Positions 8,819 to 16,912 of a DNA stretch of 61,410 nt are shown piece by piece. A program made the translations under genes and the position numbers. Below the pieces are notes generated by a model. The model made no database searches and was not told the origin of the DNA. It worked only from the letters and a program-made list of their open reading frames with translations. The DNA comes from Solimicrobium sp040544425 (GTDB lineage: Bacteria > Pseudomonadota > Gammaproteobacteria > Burkholderiales > Burkholderiaceae_D): positions 1 to 61,410 of the forward strand of contig JBEONO010000022.1 of assembly GCA_040544425.1 (NCBI GenBank), given 5' to 3'. Numbering within the stretch: the first letter of the stretch is position 1; every line of letters starts with the position of its first letter.

Positions 8819-10519
8819 TTACTTAATCATCGGTAAATTCAAATGATTGCGCTTGGCACAGGCAATCGCAGTTTCATAGCCGGCATCGGCATGACGCATC
8901 ACTCCAGATCCGCAATCATTCACCAAAACGCGCTCCAGACGTCGGGCCGCGGCGTCAGTGCCATCGGCCACAATCACCATCCCGGAATGCTGCGAATATC
9001 CCATCCCCACGCCGCCGCCATGGTGCAACGATACCCAGGATGCGCCACCTGCCGTATTCAACAGCGCATTCAATAACGGCCAGTCCGACACGGCGTCGGT
9101 GCCATCACGCATGCTCTCGGTTTCGCGATTCGGGCTGGCGACTGAACCGGTATCGAGATGATCACGACCAATCACGATCGGTGCTTTCAACTCGCCATTC
9201 TTGACCATTTCATTGAATGCCAATCCGGCGCGATGGCGCTCACCCAGGCCCAGCCAGCAAATCCGCGCCGGCAAACCCTGGAAGGCAATCCGTTCGCGCG
9301 CCATGTCCAGCCAGCGGTGCACCGGTTTATTTTCCGGGAACAGCTCTTTGATCTTGGCATCGGTTTTATAAATATCTTCCGGATCTCCCGACAATGCCAC
9401 CCAACGGAACGGACCTCTGCCGTCGCAGAATAATGGACGGATATAAGCAGGCACAAAACCGGGGAAATCGAACGCATTTTTTACGCCCTGATCAAATGCG
9501 ACCTGACGGATGTTGTTACCGTAGTCAACCGTCGGCACACCCATTTGATGGAAGGCCAGCATGGCGTTGACGTGCGCCGCACAACTGGCGGCTGCATCGG
9601 CCGTTAATTTTTCATGTTGGGAGACATCGGACTGTGCCGCTTTCCATTGCGCGACAGTCCAGCCGATGGGCAGATATCCGTTGATCAAATCGTGCGCGGA
9701 AGTTTGATCGGTAACCAGGTCAGGACGAATTTTTCCTGATGCGGCGCGCCTGGCCAGTTCAGGCAGAATCTCGGCAGCGTTACCAAGCAAGGCGATGGAT
9801 TTTGCTTCTTTCCTGGCACAGAATTCATTGACCAATTCCAGAGCGTGGTCCAGATCACGCGCCTGCACATCAACATAGCGCGTGCGCAGACGGAAATCGA
9901 TACTGCTTTGCTGGCATTCAAGATTCAATGACACGGCACCGGCCAGGGTCGCGGCCAATGGTTGCGCACCACCCATGCCACCCAGACCTGCGGTCAGAAT
10001 CCAGCGGCCGGTCCAGTCGCCGTTGTAGTGTTGACGACCTGCTTCAACGAAGGTTTCGAACGTCCCCTGCACAATGCCCTGACTGCCGATGTAAATCCAG
10101 CTGCCCGCAGTCATCTGCCCATACATGAACAAACCCTTACGATCCAATTCATTAAAGTGTTCCCAATTAGCCCACTTCGGTACCAGATTCGAATTCGCAA
10201 TCAATACGCGCGGTGCGTCAGAATGGGTTTTAAAAACGCCAACCGGTTTGCCGGATTGAATTAACAAGGTTTCGTCTTCACCCAGTTCTTTCAGGCTGGC
10301 CAGGATCTGGTCATAACAGGCCCAGTCGCGTGCGGCGCGGCCGATCCCGCCGTACACTACCAGATGAGTCGGATTTTCCGCCACTTCCGCATCCAGATTA
10401 TTCTGGATCATCCGGTAGGCTGCTTCGGCCACCCAGGTCTTGCAGGTCTTTTCGCTGCCGCGTGGCGCGCGGATGACACGAGTTGCGTCGTAGCGAGGAT
10501 CGTTTTTCAAGCTGTTCAT
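8819..10519 (-). CDS. hutU: Urocanate hydratase HutU
   Basis: Hydrates urocanate to 4-imidazolone-5-propionate using tightly bound NAD+ as electrophile. The 566-aa length and the Rossmann-like glycine-rich stretch (GLGGMGGAQPLAATLAG, around residue 180) are typical. A good Shine-Dalgarno (AGGAGA) precedes the ATG. It is the first gene of the hut transcript, directly behind a sigma70-like promoter whose spacer contains the HutC-type palindrome, and is divergent from hutC. Confidence 0.97.
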   Translation of the reverse strand: MNSLKNDPRYDATRVIRAPRGSEKTCKTWVAEAAYRMIQNNLDAEVAENPTHLVVYGGIGRAARDWACYDQILASLKELGEDETLLIQSGKPVGVFKTHSDAPRVLIANSNLVPKWANWEHFNELDRKGLFMYGQMTAGSWIYIGSQGIVQGTFETFVEAGRQHYNGDWTGRWILTAGLGGMGGAQPLAATLAGAVSLNLECQQSSIDFRLRTRYVDVQARDLDHALELVNEFCARKEAKSIALLGNAAEILPELARRAASGKIRPDLVTDQTSAHDLINGYLPIGWTVAQWKAAQSDVSQHEKLTADAAASCAAHVNAMLAFHQMGVPTVDYGNNIRQVAFDQGVKNAFDFPGFVPAYIRPLFCDGRGPFRWVALSGDPEDIYKTDAKIKELFPENKPVHRWLDMARERIAFQGLPARICWLGLGERHRAGLAFNEMVKNGELKAPIVIGRDHLDTGSVASPNRETESMRDGTDAVSDWPLLNALLNTAGGASWVSLHHGGGVGMGYSQHSGMVIVADGTDAAARRLERVLVNDCGSGVMRHADAGYETAIACAKRNHLNLPMIK

Positions 10520-10555
10520 TGTTACTTCTCCTGGGAATAGTGATGCGGTTTCCGG

Positions 10556-10584
10556 ATTCTAAGTTGTATATACAACCAACGCAA
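10556..10584 (-). promoter_or_regulatory. hutU promoter (-35 / -10, 17-bp spacer)
   Basis: Reading the minus strand, TTGCGT (10584-10579) and TAGAAT (10561-10556) are separated by exactly 17 bp and lie about 40 bp upstream of the hutU ATG. The spacer contains the HutC-type palindrome, a placement in which repressor binding would occlude RNA polymerase. Confidence 0.7.
10563..10576. promoter_or_regulatory. Putative HutC operator
   Basis: GTTGTATATACAAC is a perfect 14-bp palindrome in the hutU-hutC intergenic region. It matches the TGTATATACA-type core that GntR/HutC repressors bind in hut promoters of other proteobacteria. It sits between the -35 and -10 of the hutU promoter, so binding should repress the operon until urocanate relieves it. 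A single copy was seen. Confidence 0.85.
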
Positions 10585-10696
10585 GCACTTTTTTTGAGGG
10601 GCTACAGACTTAATATAAACGACCACAAGTTTTACTCAAGGCAATAAAGGCATTACTATTCACGACTAATTAAAACAACCCGACAATGTTATTTAC

Positions 10697-11434
10697 ATGA
10701 CCACAGCACCGAAGTTTGTTTCCAAATTAATCAGCGATTCTGACGTGCCGGCATTTCAGCAGATTAAGGACCACATTCTTGCCGAAATCCAGAAAGGCAA
10801 CTGGAAGGAAGGCGATGCCATTCCATCCGAAGCGGTCCTGGCCAAACAATTCGCGGTGTCGCGCATGACGGTAAACCGGGCGGTGCGGGAATTGTCGAGC
10901 GAACAGTTTTTGACGCGCGTACAAGGTTCGGGGACGTTTGTCGCCCAGCAGAAATATCAGGCGACACTGGTGGCAATCAAAAGCATTGCCGAAGAAGTGC
11001 GTGCGCGTGGGCACACGCACAGCAGTGAATTGCATTTACTGGAGCGCGGCAAACCGACCGCGCAGTTATTACAGCAATTTAAGATTGAACCCGGCACGGT
11101 GTTATTTCATTCCGTGATCGTTCATTTTGAAAACAGGTTTCCGATTCAGGTTGAAGACCGCTGGGTCAATTCCCAACTGGCTCCGGCCTATCTGCAGCAG
11201 AATTTTTCCAGTATCACACCGAACGAATACTTGATGGCTGCCGCACCATTGCAGGAAGTGCACTACCGTATAGAGGCCATTACTGCACCAGCAAAAATTG
11301 TCGAGATGTTACAAATTGCCAGCACCCTGCCCTGCCTGGTTTTGCATCGCACCACCATTTCGCAGGGACAGGTCGCTTCGATTGCAACCATGTGGCACCC
11401 TGGCGACCGCTATCAGTTTGCCGGACAATTCTAG
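10697..11434 (+). CDS. hutC: Histidine utilisation repressor HutC (GntR family)
   Basis: GntR-family repressor of 245 aa: winged helix-turn-helix in residues about 20-85 (recognition region AKQFAVSRMTVNRAVREL), followed by a UTRA effector domain (about 95-235) that in this family binds urocanate. It is divergent from hutU with the operator-like palindrome between them. The 3' end is 22 nt from the convergent ohr stop. No strong ribosome binding site precedes the ATG at 10697, so translation may be weak or leaderless. Confidence 0.95.
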   Translation: MTTAPKFVSKLISDSDVPAFQQIKDHILAEIQKGNWKEGDAIPSEAVLAKQFAVSRMTVNRAVRELSSEQFLTRVQGSGTFVAQQKYQATLVAIKSIAEEVRARGHTHSSELHLLERGKPTAQLLQQFKIEPGTVLFHSVIVHFENRFPIQVEDRWVNSQLAPAYLQQNFSSITPNEYLMAAAPLQEVHYRIEAITAPAKIVEMLQIASTLPCLVLHRTTISQGQVASIATMWHPGDRYQFAGQF

Positions 11435-11456
11435 CCCGTGCCAAAACAATAAACGG

Positions 11457-11885
11457 TTACGCCAGTACCAGTTCTACTTCAATATTGCCGCGTGTCGCAT
11501 TCGAATACGGGCATACCTGGTGCGCAGTATCGATCAGATCTTGCGCCACTGCGCGATCCATACCTGGCAGGTTGATGACCAGTTTCGCAGCAATCCCGAA
11601 ACCAGCCGGGATCGGACCAATATCAATGCTGGCATCAATGGATGCATCTGCTGGCACGGCGATTTTCTTCATGCCGGCAACATGTTTCATGGCACCCATA
11701 AAACAGGCTGAATAACCAGCGGCGAATAACTGTTCCGGGTTGGTACCATTGCCTGCGCCGCCCATTTCTTTGGGTGGTGAGAGTTTAACTTGCAGCAAGC
11801 CGTCGTTGCTGGCAGATTGTCCTTCGCGTCCACCCGTGGTGTGAGCGTGGGCAGTGTAAAGTACTTTGTCGAGTTTGGTAGTCAT
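11457..11885 (-). CDS. ohr: Organic hydroperoxide resistance protein Ohr
   Basis: Thiol-dependent peroxidase of the Ohr/OsmC family that reduces organic hydroperoxides. The two redox cysteines are present at C61 (GYSACFMGA) and C125 (QVCPYSNATRGN), with the conserved Arg near residue 20 and Glu near 51, and the length (142 aa) is standard. It lies 38 nt downstream of the MarR-family regulator on the same strand, the classic ohrR-ohr arrangement. Confidence 0.96.
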   Translation of the reverse strand: MTTKLDKVLYTAHAHTTGGREGQSASNDGLLQVKLSPPKEMGGAGNGTNPEQLFAAGYSACFMGAMKHVAGMKKIAVPADASIDASIDIGPIPAGFGIAAKLVINLPGMDRAVAQDLIDTAHQVCPYSNATRGNIEVELVLA

Positions 11886-11923
11886 GGTAAATCCTTAAAT
11901 ATAAAAACAGCGTGGTTGTAAAA

Positions 11924-12385
11924 TCAAGCCATCAAACGTTCGCGTAACGTTCTCAGGTCCTGAGTCAGTGAAAGTATTTCTTTAACGTCGCATTGCAGCA
12001 GCGTCACCAGACAGGCTGGAATTTTCCCGGCCTTCTTTTTTAATGTCCGGCCAGCAGCAGTCAATTTAATATGTACGCGTCGCTCGTCAGCCGTGTCACG
12101 CACCCGGGTGATGAATCCGCCGGATTCCAGACGTTTGAGCAGCGGGGTCAAGGTGCCCGAGTCCAAAAACAGTCGCTCACCAATTTCAGAGACCATCAGC
12201 CCATCGTTTTCCCACAACACCAGCATCACCACATACTGCGGATAGGTCAGCTCAAGTTCTGCCAGCAGCGGTTTATACACTTTGGTCATCGCCAGTGAAG
12301 TCGAATACAGGGCGAAGCACAATTGACTGTCGAGATGCAATTGTGGCATCAGGTCTTTGGCGGATGAGTTGTTTTTCGTTTTCAT
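11924..12385 (-). CDS. ohrR: MarR-family organic peroxide sensor OhrR
   Basis: Winged-helix MarR repressor (153 aa from the ATG at 12385). The reactive N-terminal cysteine of the family is at C23 (DSQLCFALYS), and the wing segment with DERRVHIKLT is recognisable. Oxidation of this Cys by organic peroxides would release DNA. A GTG at 12403 is in frame but lies inside the operator and before the predicted transcription start, so I prefer 12385; with the -10 at 12392-12397 the transcript would be leaderless or nearly so. It is followed by ohr. Confidence 0.92.
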   Translation of the reverse strand: MKTKNNSSAKDLMPQLHLDSQLCFALYSTSLAMTKVYKPLLAELELTYPQYVVMLVLWENDGLMVSEIGERLFLDSGTLTPLLKRLESGGFITRVRDTADERRVHIKLTAAGRTLKKKAGKIPACLVTLLQCDVKEILSLTQDLRTLRERLMA

Positions 12386-12391
12386 GCCGAT

Positions 12392-12420
12392 ATGATAGCG
12401 CACAATTAAATTGTGTGCAA
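12392..12420 (-). promoter_or_regulatory. ohrR promoter with 17-bp spacer
   Basis: On the minus strand TTGCAC (12420-12415) and TATCAT (12397-12392) are 17 bp apart. The expected start of transcription is at or next to the ATG at 12385. The spacer is the palindromic operator. Confidence 0.55.
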
Positions 12421-12426
12421 TTTAAT
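12401..12426. promoter_or_regulatory. Putative OhrR operator, two overlapping inverted repeats
   Basis: CACAATT-A-AATTGTG is a perfect 15-bp inverted repeat at 12401-12415. A second one, ATTAAATTG-tgtg-CAATTTAAT (12405-12413 and 12418-12426), overlaps it. Both resemble the ACAATT/AATTGT elements bound by OhrR. The placement over the ohrR promoter suggests autoregulation of ohrR-ohr. Confidence 0.75.
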
Positions 12427-12466
12427 CGCAGAAATGTCTTGCGGGAATTTTTGCCTGATAAAACGA

Positions 12467-12763
12467 TTAGACTGATATTTCGTTTTTCAGGTACGCATAA
12501 AAGTTTTCGCGCGAACCCAGCGCGAGTAAAACAATTTCTTCCGGATTGAATTTACTCAGTTCCAGTTTATAGGCCAGCAGCATTTCCTGTTTGTTCATCT
12601 TAAACTTGTAGACAAATACCCCGGAAAGATCGCCACGTTTTTCTTCACCCTTCGTGATGTCGGCAGAAATGGCACTCACTGCATCGTCAACGTCGGCTTT
12701 ATCGTTGTGGTGCAGTTTTTTAACAACGCGGTTAAATGATGTAGTGCTCTGTATCTTCAACAT
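12467..12763 (-). CDS. RelE/ParE-like toxin of a type II TA pair
   Basis: 98-aa basic small protein with the layout of the RelE/ParE superfamily: an N-terminal helical pair (FNRVVKKLH), a central beta sheet with the segment VYKFKMNKQEMLLAY, and a C-terminal GSRENFYAYLK segment typical of RelE-like toxins. By family it would inhibit translation or gyrase; which one cannot be told from the sequence. I start it at the ATG at 12763, with an in-frame TTG at 12769 as alternative. It lies 18 nt after the stop of the small acidic gene upstream, the usual antitoxin-toxin order. Confidence 0.75.
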   Translation of the reverse strand: MLKIQSTTSFNRVVKKLHHNDKADVDDAVSAISADITKGEEKRGDLSGVFVYKFKMNKQEMLLAYKLELSKFNPEEIVLLALGSRENFYAYLKNEISV

Positions 12764-12781
12764 GGCCAAGGATCAGGTTTT

Positions 12782-13000
12782 TTATTCCGGACTGTATTCA
12801 ACCAATTGTTTTGCTCTGGCCTCGGCCAGGGCGATAAATATCTCTTCAATAAATTCGGGGGGCAAATCAGGGTTGTCTTCCAGCGCTTTACCGAGCAAGG
12901 CCAAGTACTCAATTTGACCCAGCTCGGTTTTGAGGTCAATGTCCTTGGCTGCGTCGCCAGCGATGCCTGATTTGCCAGGTGATTTCGATTTAATTTTCAC
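12782..13000 (-). CDS. Putative antitoxin (72 aa)
   Basis: Small protein starting with GTG at 13000 behind a good AAGGAAAG ribosome binding site. A basic Lys/Ser/Gly-rich start (residues 1-15) is followed by an acidic Glu/Asp-rich helical half (LGQIEYLALLGKALEDNPDL and EFIEEIFIALAEA). I do not recognise the family and see no clear helix-turn-helix. The antitoxin role is inferred only from its size, charge and position directly before the RelE/ParE-like toxin gene. The pair lies alone between ohrR and the phosphoesterase. Confidence 0.65.
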   Translation of the reverse strand: MKIKSKSPGKSGIAGDAAKDIDLKTELGQIEYLALLGKALEDNPDLPPEFIEEIFIALAEARAKQLVEYSPE

Positions 13001-13091
13001 GACAGTCTTTCCTTTTCAACTTTACGCATTGTAGTCAATTGAAGGGCCTGGCTCAATATGGGTTGATCCATAACCGGGTCTTCCCCTGAAA

Positions 13092-14504
13092 TCAACTACA
13101 GATTTTCTTTTCCTTGCTCAGCATGCAAGTGGTCAGCAGCACTCCATTCTTGTCCCAGGATTTCAGGACCCATTCGCTGGCCGTCGCCGATGTCCGTTCC
13201 ATTGTCATAAAACCGCTGTGGTTGGTGCTGTTGAAATGCGCGACCTGTGCCTCCGAAAACGGCGTTGAATGCAATGGGAGAACCGACGGCAAATCGACGT
13301 CCGGCGACGAGCCGCCGTTTCCGCTGACAATTTGCATCGGCTGGTCTGTCTCAAAGGTGATCGCTTCAAACAGATGTACATGCCCGGCCAGCAGCAATTG
13401 CACATGGGGATCGAACAAGCGTTGCGGATGCAAATCCTGCATCACGCTTTGCAAGGCTGCATTCCCCGGCCGCACATCGACACCACCAGCCTGGTTTTTT
13501 ACCGGTGCAAACCCGAGCACGGGATGGTGATTGACGAAAATCGAAAAATCAGTTTGAGCGGCCAATTGATCGACCTGCCTCAATTGGTCTGAATAGATGA
13601 CATAGGCCGGATCGTTTTTCGTCAACGGCCAATTGCTGGCTCTGGACGAATCAAACACGATCAATTGCGCGCCTCCACCCAGTGGTACGGCGTAGGGCGC
13701 GCTGTAATCGCCCTGCAGGTCATGATCTTCCACATTGCAATCGCGGCCAGCCAGCACTGGTCGCGGGTTCAGGAAACGCCACCAGCCCTGCCCGGCGCGG
13801 GCGCAACTCTCGTGATTGCCGCGTGCCATCACCCAGGGTGCGGCAGCGAGCAGGGGTTCAGCCGGTGTGAACAAATCAGCTTGCCAGGTATCCCAGCCAA
13901 AGCCCCAAGGACTGCCTGCGCATTCGCTGACATTGGCAGGGCAGGCACTTTCACGATACTGATAATCACCAACATGCACGACCAGATCGGGTTTAAATCC
14001 TGCAGCAGTTTTTGCTACCGTGGCAAATGCCCATTTCTCACTGTCGTTACAGGATTGAAATGCATTCCCCTCGGCTTTGAGGCGGCAGCCGGTGTCACCC
14101 AACACCAAAATTTTCAAGGGCTGCGCTTTCGGAACCGGGAGAGCCAAACCTGCCACCAGCGCCGAGCCAACGCCCGGCTTGAGATTTGCCTCACAGGTCA
14201 GCACCGGAAACGCGGCAGGCTTGTCAGATGACATTGCGGCGTTTGTTACGGAGATATGCCGTTGCGCAACAGTCGCTGCCACTGCGCGCGGCTGCATGAC
14301 GCTGGTCACGCCATCCTGATTCAGCGCCGGACAGCCTGACGCAGCAGTAACAACTCTGGCAGTCGCCTGCCCCTGCTCACCGATCACTACCCATTTAGCC
14401 TGGATTTGACTGGCAGCTGATTGCGCGTTGCCGTCCGTTGAATAAGTGTGGCTGGCACATGCCGACAGGGAGAATAAAAATAAGATACTCAACAATTTTT
14501 TCAA
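13092..14504 (-). CDS. Lipoprotein metallophosphoesterase (calcineurin-like)
   Basis: Predicted surface or periplasmic lipoprotein: a short basic start, a hydrophobic segment and an LSAC lipobox with Cys at residue 16. I start it at a TTG (14504) because AGGAAG lies 6 nt upstream and this gives a proper signal peptide; the frame stays open further upstream but would add an unlikely leader. The calcineurin-like metal-binding set is complete: GDTG (D137), GDY (D180), GNHE (N230/H231), NHHP near 330 and GHVH near 380. The substrate is unknown; phosphomonoesters or purple-acid-phosphatase-like activity are possible. It has its own promoter region shared divergently with the S53 protease gene. Confidence 0.85.
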   Translation of the reverse strand: MKKLLSILFLFSLSACASHTYSTDGNAQSAASQIQAKWVVIGEQGQATARVVTAASGCPALNQDGVTSVMQPRAVAATVAQRHISVTNAAMSSDKPAAFPVLTCEANLKPGVGSALVAGLALPVPKAQPLKILVLGDTGCRLKAEGNAFQSCNDSEKWAFATVAKTAAGFKPDLVVHVGDYQYRESACPANVSECAGSPWGFGWDTWQADLFTPAEPLLAAAPWVMARGNHESCARAGQGWWRFLNPRPVLAGRDCNVEDHDLQGDYSAPYAVPLGGGAQLIVFDSSRASNWPLTKNDPAYVIYSDQLRQVDQLAAQTDFSIFVNHHPVLGFAPVKNQAGGVDVRPGNAALQSVMQDLHPQRLFDPHVQLLLAGHVHLFEAITFETDQPMQIVSGNGGSSPDVDLPSVLPLHSTPFSEAQVAHFNSTNHSGFMTMERTSATASEWVLKSWDKNGVLLTTCMLSKEKKICS

Positions 14505-14830
14505 TGTGGACTTCCTTGAGTTAACTAGTCTGGACGAAACCGGCGCGAGCGCATGAGCCGCCATTTTAGTACAGAAATATTGCCAGCAAAATATGTCAAA
14601 CCGGATTGGCACAGCGATCACATATTATGTTTTAACATCTATAACCAACCACGTTTTTAAAGCTTTTGTAGCAATTCCCAACACTGCTTACGAATTGATA
14701 GATTTCTCAAATTTTATCCACTAAGATTGCCAGCACAATTTACCAATTGTGACCGCAAAAAATTTTTTGATACGGTAACCGCATCAAAAAAAATTTAACC
14801 CGAAATACCCAATCCTAGGGAGACACCTCA
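14505..14830. other. 326-bp divergent intergenic region
   Basis: AT-rich gap between the divergently transcribed phosphoesterase and sedolisin genes. It must hold both promoters. The only distinct structure I see is the inverted repeat at 14763-14791, annotated separately. Confidence 0.5.
14763..14791. repeat. 29-bp inverted repeat upstream of the S53 gene
   Basis: Arms of 14 bp (14763-14776 and 14778-14791) around a single central A pair with only one mismatch (A72 against C82 of the 14700s). The core is CGGT-A-ACCG flanked by GAT/ATC and then T/A runs. It ends about 40 nt before the protease start codon, so it may be an operator or a 5' mRNA hairpin. Confidence 0.6.
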
Positions 14831-16690
14831 ATGAAATTTAGAACCAAGCCATTAGCGACGTTAGTTTCAGGCCTGTTTGTAGGCGCACTGTGTTTATCCG
14901 GTGCTGCACATGCAGCCAAACCGCAGGTGGCTGCACAAGATACCGGAACAACTGACCCCTCCCAGACGCATACCGTATCGCTAATCATGCAGCTGCGCAA
15001 TGTCGATCAACTCAACAAGTTTATCCAGGAAACGGTCAATCCAGAAAGTCGGCAGTATCACCAATTCCTGTCGGTGGAAGAATTTGCGCATCACTACGGA
15101 CCAACAGAAGCGGACATCAAACGCGTCAAGGATGCATTGGCACAGGCTGGCATTCACGTCGATGAAGTCTATCGCAGTCGCATGGTAATACGCGCTACCG
15201 GAACCACGGCGCAACTTAACCAGTTCTTCGCCACCGAAGTACACAACTATAAAGAAAATGAAATTACCTACCACAAGCCGCTACAGGGCTTGACTATGCC
15301 TGGCAGTATCGCTGACGTCACGCTGACAGTCACCGGATTGGATACCAAGCCGAAAGCGCATTCAATGACGCACAGTCTGTCCAAGGCTTTTGGCGGAGCG
15401 GCCACAGGTGACACGGGTACCGTGGCGCTGGCAGACAAAGCAGGAACGATCAATGCGCCCGGCCAGTTTACGATCGCCGATTTCGCCCAGCTGTATCATG
15501 TCCAACCACTGTATGACTTTGGTGTGGCAGGACAGGGCAGTACGATCGGTATCGCCACTCTGGCCAATTTCGACCCGAATGACGCCCGCGCCTACTGGAA
15601 AAGCTTAGGGATAAAGGTTGCGCCAAACAAGATCAAAGAAATCCAGGTTGACGGTGGCGCTGGCACAAACGGTGCCGACGAAACGACACTGGACGTCGAA
15701 CAATCCGGCGGTATAGCACCAGCCTCGCGTGTATTTGTCTATGAAGCGCCCAATACCGATCAGGGATTTATCGATGTATTTTTCAAAGCGGCCGAGGAAA
15801 ACCGGGTTGACACTATATCAGTCAGCTGGGGCCAGGCTGAAATCGCGCAAACTCCGGAGGTCATGACCGGTCAGCATCAGGCCTTCATGGAATTGGCCGC
15901 GCAAGGCATCAGCGTATTTGCAGCATCGGGCGATTCCGGCGCTTACGACATCAACAATAATCAAGGCGGCTATGCCTTTCCTGGTTGCAGTACCTTGTTG
16001 AGCGTTGATTCTCCGTCGAACGATCCACTGGTGACCGCCGCAGGTGGCTTGACCCTGGCAGGAACACAGGTTCACAAATACGGCAACATCACCATCCCGG
16101 CTACTCGCCCTTGGGCCTGGGACTATCTGCAGAACTACATCATGACCAACTACGGTGAAGCGGTGTACTACGCGTTTGAATTCCCAGTGGGCGGTGGCGG
16201 TGGTGTGAGCGTCAACTTTGGGCTGCCATCCTATCAAACCAAACTGAAAGGCGTGCAGGCGAGCGCACCCAACCAGTCGTTGATATGTCAAACCACCTCC
16301 GGTCCGCAAGATCTGATCGATATGCCGGATGGTTTTGCCGGTCGCAATTTGCCAGATGTGTCTCTCAATGCTGATCCTGAAACCGGCTACGCGGTTTACT
16401 TCAGCGGAGGCTGGCAGTACGGCTTCGGCGGCACCAGCTTTGTAGCGCCGCAGCTTAACGGCATTACCGCCCTGATTGCCCAGGTCAGCGGCACGCGATT
16501 GGGCTTTATGAACCCGCAACTGTATTCTCGCTTCCGTCATTACGGCTATGGCAAACATTCACCATTTGTCGCCATCACCAGCGGTGACAATGAATATTGG
16601 CAGGCTACAAAGAGCTACAACCCGGCCTCTGGCCTGGGTGCACTGGATGTAGAAAAATTGGCGCTGTCATTCCTCGACTCGGATGACTGA
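14831..16690 (+). CDS. Secreted sedolisin-type serine-carboxyl protease (S53)
   Basis: Acid-acting serine-carboxyl endopeptidase of the sedolisin/kumamolisin family. Residues 1-28 form a Sec signal peptide ending AHA. An activation propeptide follows to about 190 (the RQYHQFLSVEEFA type segment is characteristic), then the catalytic domain. The Glu/Asp pair is in ADETTLDVE (about 281-289), the oxyanion Asp in ASGDSG (about 365), and the nucleophile in GGTSFVAP (about 536). A C-terminal calcium-site-like SGLGALDVEKL closes the domain. Its 619 aa fit the family. A GGGAG ribosome binding site precedes the ATG, and a strong terminator follows. It probably degrades protein outside the cell. Confidence 0.93.
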   Translation: MKFRTKPLATLVSGLFVGALCLSGAAHAAKPQVAAQDTGTTDPSQTHTVSLIMQLRNVDQLNKFIQETVNPESRQYHQFLSVEEFAHHYGPTEADIKRVKDALAQAGIHVDEVYRSRMVIRATGTTAQLNQFFATEVHNYKENEITYHKPLQGLTMPGSIADVTLTVTGLDTKPKAHSMTHSLSKAFGGAATGDTGTVALADKAGTINAPGQFTIADFAQLYHVQPLYDFGVAGQGSTIGIATLANFDPNDARAYWKSLGIKVAPNKIKEIQVDGGAGTNGADETTLDVEQSGGIAPASRVFVYEAPNTDQGFIDVFFKAAEENRVDTISVSWGQAEIAQTPEVMTGQHQAFMELAAQGISVFAASGDSGAYDINNNQGGYAFPGCSTLLSVDSPSNDPLVTAAGGLTLAGTQVHKYGNITIPATRPWAWDYLQNYIMTNYGEAVYYAFEFPVGGGGGVSVNFGLPSYQTKLKGVQASAPNQSLICQTTSGPQDLIDMPDGFAGRNLPDVSLNADPETGYAVYFSGGWQYGFGGTSFVAPQLNGITALIAQVSGTRLGFMNPQLYSRFRHYGYGKHSPFVAITSGDNEYWQATKSYNPASGLGALDVEKLALSFLDSDD

Positions 16691-16725
16691 ATCGATTTTT
16701 TATAACTAGTCGTTGCTGTTCAATT

Positions 16726-16756
16726 GGGGCGGGTTTGATCACCGCCCCTTTTTTAT
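16726..16756 (+). terminator. Rho-independent terminator after the S53 gene
   Basis: GGGGCGG (16726-16732) pairs with CCGCCCC (16742-16748) across a 9-nt loop, followed at once by six T. It ends the protease transcript. Confidence 0.9.
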
Positions 16757-16912
16757 TTCGGGCGAAAAATTGTTTGCGAATTCTTGCAGGCCGATCTTGA
16801 CCGCCTGCTAGCTGATCAACTTAACGTGGCCTCAAGCATCAATTGCTCGTCCTAGGTAAAAATGCTATGCTGACCAGCACCCTTTCTTGGCTCACGTTAC
16901 GACGGCCGCATC

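Noticed and set aside
15818..16558. 246-codon minus-strand frame inside the S53 gene
   Set aside because: Antisense shadow of a clear protease gene; no domain and no start signals.
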